Shown here one piece after another: positions 55,469-64,000 of a DNA stretch of 64,000 nucleotides. Both the position numbers and the translations under genes were made by a program. The stretch is from NCBI GenBank assembly GCA_004519485.1, contig CP038129.1, positions 62,001-126,000 on the forward strand, in the 5' to 3' direction. Each line of letters begins with the position of its first letter. The first letter of the stretch is position 1. The notes under the pieces were generated by a model. That model was given only the letters and a program-made list of their open reading frames with translations, was not told the origin of the DNA and searched no databases. The DNA is from Nannochloropsis oceanica. Lineage: Eukaryota; Sar; Eustigmatophyceae; Eustigmatales; Monodopsidaceae.

Positions 55469-57113
55469 CCCTAGCCTGCATAAGGGAAGGGGAGGGAGGG
55501 AGGGAGGGAGGGAATGAGGGCACACCACTACCACGATGTCAACTACTCGGAAGAGAAGCCTACTCGCTGTTTCTCTTCTTCTCCTGAGGACGTGTCGATG
55601 GCTCGTCCCACCGATCACCCCGGCAGCCCTGACATCAAAATAAAAGGCCGACACAAATCAGAGCTTGGTTCGACGGTGCCCATCAAGGTGTCCTGCTGCT
55701 GCCACTGCTGCTGCTGCTCTGTCTCTGTCGGAGGGAGAGAAGCCCTGCACCGATGGCTTGCCTCACGCTCTGCCACCAATCTAGACGTCTTATATAATTG
55801 ATCGTTCAATACGCATAACTAAATCAATTCATACGCAAGGGACACAAGGCGCAAGGGAGTCGACTAGCGACGCCGATTAGACGTATGACATGGGTTTGTG
55901 TTTGTGTTGAGTTTGTGTTGAGGAGGTGAGGAGAAATGCAGGTGGCGAGAACGTTGACGTGGGCATGGGCGTGGGGCTCGTGCTGGGGAGGAGATGACTC
56001 CATTCTGGTCGCCCGCACTCTCCGCGACGGAGGATGACAGTTTCAATCGCCGGTACCATTTCCTGACATGTATATCCTTTGTGCGGCGTCCCCTCTGCTC
56101 CAGCAAGACCGTGTTTAAATGGGCTATGGAGAGGCCCGGTGAGGTAACGGGCGAGTAGGAGAGGGATGGAGTCCGTCGAGGCGGGCAGGTCAAGAAGCCC
56201 AGGGCTGAACTGGAGGAGGCTAGCAGAATTGAAGACAATGTCGAACGCCTGTTGTGGCCCTCTTGTCGACAGATATTCCCTTCCTTGTTGGATGGAGCGT
56301 AGGAAGAGGGTGATGCCAAAGACGCCTCCAAAACTGGCTGGGATGTGGCAGCGGCGATTAACTGGCCATGTGCTGATAAATTGTGAAGGCTTTTCTTAAG
56401 ATAGGCGACCCCGCAAAGGTCGTCATCGATGGCGTAGAGATTCCTGGCTGTTTGCTCTTGCCCCGCAAATCATGCCTGCTCTTCCGTGGAGGGTGACGAG
56501 CATGGGGTTAGCCCCACCGGTGACAATTCGCACCTGGAAGAATCTCCCCGCCCGTCTCGACCTCCCCTCGGGAAAGAGAGGGAACATGCCCTCCCTTTTA
56601 AGGTGAAAAGGAGGGCAAGTCTCCCCTGGTATCACACGCAGGGCTTCTGTTATGTTCACGGGTGACATGTATTGTTATTCGAACTGAATCTACCTCATAT
56701 GTGGATTACCAGCGCTTTTCTCTCAGCAACCACCATGTCGGCCCTTCGCTGAACAATGATCGGTCTCCCGATCGGGTGAGATACGCTACGTATTTCAGGT
56801 AACCCCAAAACCTGAATAAAAAGATGGTCAAGAGACATGATTCTTCGATCATGTTTGCTCCTTTTATGCGAATGGCCACGGATTGTTTGTCATCGATATT
56901 TTCATTCATGGCTTCACTGTCATGCCGGTATGACACCGAGAATTATTACAGGGCAGGGGGTTGCGGGGTTATGTTCTCCCAACGTACAGCACCCTCCGTG
57001 TCTGCGCCCTCTCCCTCACAACGCTCTCATAAAGACACGCAAGACCAGCCATTATCACATTATCATCGTGCTTAGGATGTTATTTGTGTTGCCATGACTA
57101 TTTCACGCGCCAA
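55469..57113. promoter_or_regulatory. Divergent intergenic region, MFS transporter / unknown membrane protein
   Basis: About 1.65 kb between divergent starts, mostly free of GGGAGG tracts after 55510. It contains a small hairpin at about 56589-56616 (CCCTCC and TTTT facing AAAA and GGAGGG). Short open frames (for example 56423-56668 minus) match no family. The MFS gene may have a 5' UTR intron ending near 55480 (CTTATGCAG). Confidence 0.35.
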
Positions 57114-60100
57114 ATGACAAGAAGTGAGTGTTGAGGAGAAACAACTTCGAATTGAATTGCGTGCCATAGCTCGCTTCTCGACTCGCTTTGGGTCTCAGTC
57201 AGCCAGTCGTGTCCCCCCCAAAGACAAAATAAAAGTATGCCTCAACGCTCATCATCAAGCAATTTCAGACGTCGCAGACCCAATTACTCCTCTTCCTTTG
57301 CTTTGGGTGTCTCCCTATCGCCCACTGCCCTGCTCCTTCCACAGGTAGCGGCACCATCGTGAGCAAGAAAGCAGCAGCCCATGCACATTTTGGTTGCCAC
57401 GGTCAATTCCATTTCGAATTGAGACAAATGCAGCAGCAGCAACAGCCGCCGCCGCCGCCACCTGCCTCCTCTTATAGCATTAGCAACAACAGCAGCAGCC
57501 ATACTGATGAACTCGTCCAAGAAGACAAAGAAGAGGGCGTGGTTGATGCTCGAGCCCCTCCACCCATGCCACCCCGGCCTTGTTCCCCTCCTCCCCTCCC
57601 TCCTCTCTCGACCGAGTCTGTCTCAGCCACAGTCGTCATCCTCCCCCCTCCCTCCCTCCCTCCCTCCTTTCCTCCATCCTCCTCCTCCTCCTCCTCCTTC
57701 TTTCCTTCCCTGGCAATGGCGGCCTTCACACGGGGGAGAGGCAGAGGAAGAAGGGGAAGAGGGAGTGAAGGAGAGAGGGTAGTGGAAGACTATCAACTTC
57801 CCACAGCTCTTTATGATCCGTGCGTATGGATAAGAAGGGAAGGGAGGGAGGGAGGGAGAGAGGAATGTCCGTGCATGACAAAAGTCGCTTATCCCTCCCC
57901 CTCCCTCCCTCCCTCCCTCCCTTCCTTCCCTCCCTCCCTCCCTCCCTCCCTCCCTCTCCAGCACGGCCTACGCCCCTACGCACGTCACCCTTCTCGACGC
58001 CAATGGGCTTCCCTTCGCCCCCTCCTCCTCCTCCTCCTCCTTCTCCTCCTCCTCCTCATCCTCTTCGGCCCATAATACCACCACTGCTGAAGCTGCTGCC
58101 ACTGCTGCTGCTGCCACTGCTGCTGCTGCCACTGCTGCTGCAGCGGGGACCAGAGGGGATGCGTCTTCCTCCTCCTCCTCCTCGTCATCTGATTCCATTT
58201 CTTCCTCGATGGCTACCTCCAGTGCTCCTTTAGTACCATCTGACCGAGGAGGTGGCGGGGGGGGAGGAAGGGAGGGAAGAACGAGAGGGAGGATATCGCA
58301 AAGTGAGTAGACTGAGAGGGAGAGAGGGAGAAAGGGAGGGAGGGAGAACTTTCTTTCCGACGTCATCTTCCTATTTATTTTCCTCATCTTTTTCAATATC
58401 CCAGAATTAAAATCATCAATCCCTCCCTCCCTCCCTCCCTCCCTCCCTCCCTCCCTTTTTCTTTTTCGTCCTGCCTTTTCTCCCCTTCTCCCTCCCTCCC
58501 TCCCTTCCCATGACTCCTATTGTGTTTGTTTGCTTAAGCCTGTCATTCCGACGCCCATATCCCTTATCTCCCCTACACACTTTCCCACAAAATTTCTCCT
58601 GACCTTTCTTCTTTCCCTCCCTCTCTCCCTCCCCTCCCTCCCTCCCTCCCTCCCTCCCTCCCTCCCTCCCTTCAAGCTTTCTCTCGCCTTCTCTCCTCTT
58701 CTTCTCATCGAGGGCTCATCATGGTCGCCGTCCCTCTCTCCGTTGAGCATCATTATGGGAGGGAGGGAGGGAGGGAGGAAGGGCATGGAGGAGGGAGGCG
58801 ACAGGGAGTCTCTTCGCTGGAGGAGGCAGAGAGGGGGGAAGGGAGGGAGGAAGAGCGTCAACAGCATCATCACCATCATCACCATCACCACCATCATCAT
58901 CGCCCATATGTACATGAAGAGGAGGGGAGGGAGGGGAGAAGGAGAGAAGAGGAGGGGGAGGAGGAGGAAGATCAGCAGCAGCAGTCCACAAGCGAGGACG
59001 GGAATGAGGGAGAGGAGGGGAGAAGAGGAGGAGGAAGAGGAAGGGGAGGAGGAGGAAGAGGCATCCTCCCTTCCGCCCTGCCCTCCGTCCCTCCCTCCCT
59101 CCCTTCCCTACGGCACCAACCGCAAGCAGTCGCGAAGGATTCGGGTGAAGGCGAGGACGAGGAGCAGGGAGGGAGGGAGGGAAGGCAAGGAGGGCAGGGC
59201 ACAAGGGAGGGAGGGAGGGAGGAAGGGAAGGAGGATAGCTTGCTCCCGATTGCCCAGGCGCTGTCTCAATTACCCTCATCTTATTGGGAGTCGTCGTCGG
59301 GGGTGATTGAAAATGCCACGGCAAATGAGGTGAGGGAGGGAGGGAGGGAGGGAGGAAAGAATCTGACGACAGAAAGTGATTGAAAGTAGGTTTACTTCAC
59401 GAGGCTAAGGCCCCTCCCTCCCTCCTGTAGGACCCAGATCACGTCATGGCCTTGTCGTCGGATCAGATTCGCTTGTACCACGTAAGGCTCGAGGAAGGGA
59501 GGGAGGGAGGGAGGGAAGGAGGGAGGGAGGGAGGGAGGGAGGGAAGGAAGGAAGGAAGAAAGGAAGGAAGGAAGGAAGGAAGGAAGGAAAGAAGGAAAGA
59601 TTCCCACCCTACTATCCCCCTCCTCCTCCCACCCACCCCCTTCCCCTCCCTTCCTCCCCCCCCGCCCCACAGGTATGGAAACTGAGCAAACGCCTTCGCT
59701 TCCTTTGCATGGTCTCTTTGGCCCTCGGGCTTTTTTCCACCCTCCAGCTCAAAACGGTCTTCACCCTTCTCCTCGTGCCCTTTTTGGGATGGTACTCCTC
59801 CCGGGTCTACTCCCTCCTCACCGCCGTCGGCTTCTGCCTCTTCCAGTGCCTCCCCATTGCCCTTCGTCTTGATGCCCTCTTTACCGGACGGGTAACAGAA
59901 TCCAGTATCAAGGTACAGCCCACCTTTCCCTCCCTCCCTCCCTTCCCCGGGCCCTCTCCGGCGTCTGGATTCTTCACTACTGCTCCTCCCTCCGCCGCCT
60001 CCTCCTCCTCGTCCTCCTCCTTCTCTCACACTTCCTCCTTCCCTTCCTCCCTCAGGTCCTCTACAGCCTCTGCATCCTTCTTGAATGTTTCCTTGTCCGC

Positions 60101-60405
60101 TTGGCGTTCCTCTTTGTCCTCCAGCTACGGCAGTGTCGCCCTGTCGGTACGTTGCCCTCCTTCCCTCCCTCCCTCTTTCCTTCCCTTAGCGCTCGATATC
60201 TCGCGCGCGTTGTCGATTCCTCTCAATCCTCCCATCCTCCCCTTCCTCCCTCCCTCCCTCCTCCTCCATAATACTTTCGTTCCGCCAAACGTCCCCTTCC
60301 CTCCCTCTCTCCCTCCCTCTTCCAGAGCTGAGCCTCTTACGAACGGTCTACCAAAGTTTTTTCCAGGACGTGGAAAGACAGGCTGAAGGCCGGTGCGCAT
60401 GGTGA
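57114..60405 (+). CDS. Multi-pass membrane protein of unknown function with long low-complexity N-terminus
   Basis: Not recognised. Proposed exons: 57114-57123 (tentative 10-nt first exon), 57345-57819, 57962-58302, 58677-59329, 59431-59481, 59673-59912, 60056-60146, 60326-60405 (646 residues, phases close). An alternative start is ATG at 57237, whose peptide (MPQRSSSSNFRRRRPNYSSS) looks like a presequence but needs a donor at 57345. The N-terminal 450 residues are Gln, Pro, Ser, Ala and Glu runs with a 12-His run (HHHHHHHHHHHH), broken by conserved-looking islands such as VVEDYQLPTALYDP and YAPTHVTLLDANGLPF. The C-terminal 170 residues hold membrane segments: FLCMVSLALGLFSTLQL, VFTLLLVPFLGWY, VYSLLTAVGFCLFQCLPIAL and LYSLCILLECFLVRLAFLFV. 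The end is LLRTVYQSFFQDVERQAEG. Exon structure is well supported from 57962 on; the 5' end is tentative. Confidence 0.6.
58537..58612 (+). repeat. Intronic dispersed repeat, copy F (unknown membrane protein gene)
   Basis: In the intron 58303-58676, sense orientation. AAGCCTGTCATTCCGACGCC followed by CATATCCCTTATCTCCCCTA resembles copies D/E and A-C, placing the family in a third gene. Confidence 0.6.
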
Positions 60406-60929
60406 AGGGATAGGACAAGAAAAAAAAGGAGAGCAACAATAAAAAATACAGGAAAAAGCACTGAATGAATTGGAATTGAAAACGAGGCTAAAAATTATAG
60501 TCGATTTCTCGGATGCATGGACTTCGTTTAATTTACGGATGAATGACTGTGACAGCTTTCGGATGATTGCCTCGTATTTGTTTTTGTTTCCTCCCTCCTC
60601 TTCAACCTCCTCCTCCTCTTCAACCTCCTCCTCCCCTTCTACCCCTCCTTGTCCTTCTTTCACTTCATCCTCCTCCTCTGCTCTGTGCCTCTCTTTGAGT
60701 GTGCCCTGCTTTGAATTTGTCTTGTCATCTGCCTCCTCATCCACCACCACCTCTTCCACGTCATGCTTCCCGTCCCCTTCGTCCTCCCCCTCTGCTCCTT
60801 TATCTCCACCTCCTCCGTCTTCTCCTCCTTTCTCCTCCTTTCTCCATTTCCTTCCCTCTTTCTCCTTTCCCTGTATTGACACCCTCGCGAGGGGGCGCAG
60901 TTTGTGAAATAGACGTGGTAGAGGACATT
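60406..60929. other. Convergent 3' intergenic region, acidic open frame not accepted
   Basis: Lies between the stops of two convergent genes. A minus-strand open frame (60337-60882) codes for a Glu/Lys-rich protein, but this is CTCCTC-repeat sequence and would overlap the end of the plus-strand gene. No independent gene is supported. Confidence 0.35.
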
Positions 60930-61958
60930 CTAGTCTCCTGCCTCACGATCCAGCATCATTACTTCTCCCAGGGGCAAAGGTGCGTGAAAGGGACCGCGCA
61001 ACAGAAAGGGTAACGGCTGCTCCTTCCTGTTCGTGGGATTTTTCAATCCCAAAAAAATGATAAACAGGGAGCGGAAAATGAGATGAGAAACGTGTTAGGA
61101 GAGAGGCATGCCGAAGCACAATTCTCCATGAGAACTGACCCTCCCGCCCCTACCCTCCTCCCCTCCCCTCCTTCTCTCCCTCCTTTCCTACCTCACGTCT
61201 CGCATACCAAAGCTCCCCAAACCTAGGTACAATGCAGGCGCCACCTCTCGCACTTCATCCCTCATTTCCATCCTCCCCAAGTAATGCGTCTCGCCCCGAT
61301 AATCCAATTCTGAGCTCGGTTTTCCGTCCCATACAGAAGGAACGTCCGCCCGTGTTATCATGCGGTACTTGCGCACCAACTGACTTCCTTCCGCCCTGCC
61401 CGCCCTCCCTCTCTCCTCCATGAAGAGGTTGTAGCCCATGCTGCGGCCGTTTTCACCTTTCAGAAAACCCTTGCCGACCCAGAAACCTTTTGGGGAGGAC
61501 AAAGATGGAAAATAGGGAGGAAGGAGTGAAGCGGGAGAATGGATGTAAGGACGAAATCAGTATTTCCCATTTGTGGATATAATAGTAAGAAATCTGACGT
61601 AAAAGGGAAGAAAGCCCCTCAAGAGGCAAACTAGCTCACTCCTTTACTTGCCAGGGAGCACCGGGTTGCCAAAGCCCAACGTGGCCAGCATGTTATTCAT
61701 CCCTGTTCCCGCGTCCAAGAGCTCAGCCAAGTACTCCCCTTCCAATGGAGGATCGGGGGGAGATAAACGAAAAAAAGTCTGCATGACTGTGGAGAAATTG
61801 GCAGTGCGCAAGGCAAATTCACTCGTTTGAAGGGACGTCTCCTCTGTGTCTCGGAGGGCTGGGGGTATCTCGCTTCTGAGTACGGCGAGAGGAGATTGTG
61901 ACGCCATCAGGGGGAGAAAGCTCAGTAAAAGGAGGGGGAGAAAATAATATATATACAT
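60930..61958 (-). CDS. Predicted secreted protein of unknown function, 232 residues
   Basis: Not assigned to a named family. Exons on the minus strand: 61652-61958, 61192-61486, 60930-61026; phases close. The start MYIYYFLPLLLLSFLPLMAS is a clear signal peptide, cleaved near ASQS. The middle exon reads GFWVGKGFLKGENGRSMGYN, then VRKYRMITRADVPSVWDGKP, SSELDYRGETHYLG and MRDEVREVAPALYLGLGSFG. The last exon ends KEQPLPFLLRGPFHAPLP. The GxWxGxG opening and the RDExREVxPxLYLGxG ending recall small bacterial proteins of uncharacterised beta-barrel type (from memory, low certainty). The first intron appears to use a GC donor (CTG|GCAAGT at 61651); GT at 61648 gives the wrong phase. It could be an ER, plastid or extracellular lipid-handling protein. 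Confidence 0.65.
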
Positions 61959-63129
61959 AGGGAAGAGGCGTAGGTGCCGGAAATTGACGTTTTGTGTCCC
62001 CTTGCCCAACGGCTTGTGTCCCTTGAAGCAGCTGACGGGTGCTCACTGTGAATAGTTCGAGGAGGACATTTTGACGAGAGGTCGCGTAAGCCTTAATAAA
62101 TGTATTTAATCGGTTTGGACGATCGAACCCTTGTCTTGTAGGGAAGGTGTACGACACGCTGCAAAGGCAAGCCTGTATTTTTCCGGAACCCTCTCTGATC
62201 TCTAACCTCCTCCCTTGTTCGTTCGCTTTTACAAGCACGGCAGGTGAAGGAGCTTCGAAATCCCCGCGCCGCCTGCGCTCCTGACTGCCCACCTTCAAGG
62301 CTTAATTGTGAATGGTGATTTCAGCCTCAACGCGAGGCTCAATAATTTTTTGCCCTCCCATTTTGGTCTCATATACCCTGTCCACCTATTATCACCATAG
62401 GCAACACACCGCAAGCCTTCAGGCACACTGAGCTTCGGGACGCGCCACCGACAAAGCCAAGAGCCACGACGAGGCATCTTTTCAAGTTCAATCAAAGTTC
62501 TGTGCCTGTTGCAAGCACTTAAAACCCTCTGAGTAGGTGTCCCATTCCCGCGTCCAAATTTGGGGCCGTGCTTCACAGAGGTCACCCGACGGTCATTTTT
62601 TAAACGTTTATCTATAGATATAGGGTTCGGGTTGGCGGTGATATTTATCTGCCACCAGATCCGCTATGCTCCAGGAAAAGGTTTATACAGTTAAAGGAGA
62701 AAGAGCAGAGAAATGTGATTTAAGAATGAAAGCAGGAGGGTTGAAGAGAATCAAGCTCCCACTCAACAAGAACCTGGTATTGGAATGAGGCGGAGGCGGA
62801 GGCAGGAGAAGTAGGAGAGGCGGGAATGAGGTATCAAATTCCTCACTACATGGGCATGGCATCTGCGATGCAGTGATGTGCGTTGACTTTCTCTAAGAAA
62901 AAAAAGACAGGGGTTTGGCAGTGGTGCTCAACCTCGGATTCCTGGCATGCTGGCCCTTATATAGAAGTAAAAAGTCTCAAAGAAAATTATAAAAAGCATG
63001 ATTTTTCGGTCCTTTACGTGCCCGCTTGCCGTCGATCGGTCTTTCAAGAGCGTAAATTTCCTAATTTGATGAGCTTGAAGACTTTTGGTACTTAGTGCCT
63101 CTCCGCCTTTACATTTCTTGGTTTACTTT
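61959..63129. other. Intergenic interval, no supported gene
   Basis: Mixed-composition, moderate-GC sequence upstream of the secreted-protein gene and downstream of the fibrillin-like gene. Short open frames on both strands match nothing. GGGTTCGATCG near 62125 (minus) resembles a tRNA B-box, but no cloverleaf forms around it. Confidence 0.4.
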
Positions 63130-64000
63130 TTATTTATTTATAGCATTTCTTTGGTCCAGGGATAGTTCACTTGCCCGCATCAGGGTGAGTCCACCAGAAC
63201 TGCTCCTTGCACAGGCAATCTGTAGAAACGAGGGAGGGAGGGGAGGAGAGAAGGTGGGCGGGGACAGAGGTATCGATGAGAGGGGCTAGTGGAGGGGGGA
63301 AAAAAAGAAAGGGAAGGAAGGAGGAAGAGAAAAAAAGAGGGTGGGATTACCTTGTCGTCCACCCAAAAGAAGGAGTAGGTCTTGAGCTTCTTCTTCATGG
63401 GCAGGGAAAGTGGACCTAGCTGAAGGAGGGAGGGACGAAGGGAGGGAAAGAGGGAGAGATGAAGGGAGGGAAGGAGAGATGGGACACAGAGACAGCAAGT
63501 GGTGAAAAAATATTGTAGCACAAAATACAAACCTAGCCCTCCCTCTCATTCCCCCCTCTCTCACTCCCTCCCTACCTACCTACCTCGAATGTATCAAATC
63601 CGAATACCATTTTCTCCAGCCCCTCTTCTTGCTGCCACGCGTAGTCTCCCACAACGCTTCCCAACGGTACTTTTCCTCCAACCGCGGACGTATCTATCCG
63701 CATCCGGGAGGAAGGGAGGGACGGCATGTCATTGCGACTGCTGCTGCTGCTGCTGCTGCTGCTGCTACTCCTCCTCCTACTGCTGCTGCTCGAGGAGGAG
63801 GAGGAGGAGGAGGAGGGAGAGGAGGAGGAGGGGAGGGAGGAGAGGGAGACTACTTCACAGACAAAGGAGGGCATGTAACCATTCCTGAGGATGGACGAAA
63901 ACACAATCTCCCACTTCCCACTCTTGCGAAGGAGAGAGGGAAGCACTGAGTGCGGAAGGGTACTCAAGGAGGGGAAGGGAGGAAAGAAGGTGGAGAAAAA
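63130..64000 (-). CDS. Plastid-lipid-associated protein (fibrillin)-like, 3' part; gene runs off the right edge
   Basis: Three 3' exons on the minus strand: about 63584-63930 (its acceptor probably CTTCGCAAG just before SGKWEIVFSS), 63351-63419 and 63130-63219; the last two phases close. GKWEIVFSSILRNGYMPSF fits the GxWxLxYTSS start of the PAP/fibrillin fold. The end, LKTYSFFWVDDK then IACARSSSGGLTLMRASELS, fits its closing strands (TYLDEDLRxxRGxxGxxxVL). A serine-run insert coded by CTCCTC/CAGCAG repeats splits the first visible exon. Fibrillins coat plastoglobules and thylakoids and carry lipids or quinones. The N-terminus with any plastid presequence lies outside the window. Assignment is from weak motifs only. 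Confidence 0.45.

Noticed and set aside
60337-60882. Acidic 181-codon minus-strand open frame
   Set aside because: Glu/Lys runs from CTCCTC repeats, and it overlaps the antisense of the convergent gene's last exon.

Overview
The window is nuclear DNA of a unicellular alga, most likely a heterokont (stramenopile) and probably Nannochloropsis/Microchloropsis-like. That assignment rests on inference. The genes carry many short GT-AG introns. Several N-termini are bipartite plastid presequences with a signal peptide followed by an Ala/Ser-x-Phe step. Almost every intron carries GGGAGG or CCCTCC tracts. Many long reading frames here (Ser-, Leu-, Pro-, Gly-, Glu-rich) are only translations of those tracts and were ignored.

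Layout. 1-8.6 kb holds cofactor and plastid metabolism: quinolinate synthase (minus, cut by the left edge) is head-to-head with biotin synthase (plus). These are followed by a homogentisate phytyltransferase (tocopherol pathway) and the exon-junction protein Y14/RBM8A. 9.7-15.8 kb is one large signalling gene, a PP2C phosphatase, cyclic-nucleotide-binding and degenerate AGC-kinase fusion like the plant PKG-type proteins. 15.8-29 kb is gene-poor and different in texture: few GGGAGG tracts, a tRNA-Arg-like relic, a large foldback and one small unrecognised gene. It also holds two intronless, divergently transcribed genes, a membrane-anchored GT2 glycosyltransferase fused to an FAD oxidoreductase and a membrane-anchored sulfotransferase. 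29-33 kb is an 11-exon ABCG half-transporter. 34.5-41.5 kb is a tyrosine-kinase-like protein kinase with tandem PH domains. 42-43.4 kb is a probable Mediator MED4. 43.9-49 kb (minus) is a plastid phytyl-ester-synthase-like hydrolase/acyltransferase. 50.2-55.5 kb (minus) is a 16-exon MFSD8/CLN7-like MFS transporter. 57.1-60.4 kb is an unrecognised multi-pass membrane protein. 60.9-62 kb (minus) is an unrecognised secreted protein. The right edge cuts a plastid-lipid-associated (fibrillin)-like gene.

Most gene models were assembled by hand from reading frame, splice consensus and conserved motifs. Phases close in all models except one large exon of the PP2C-kinase gene (a frame slip near a 12-G run) and one intron of the phytyl-ester-synthase-like gene.

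Two observations stand out. First, the GT2-FAD fusion plus sulfotransferase pair looks like an acquired surface-glycan module. Second, an approximately 84-bp sequence family sits inside introns of at least three neighbouring genes, in both orientations and sometimes as tandem units, which is the pattern expected of introner-like (intron-generating) elements.
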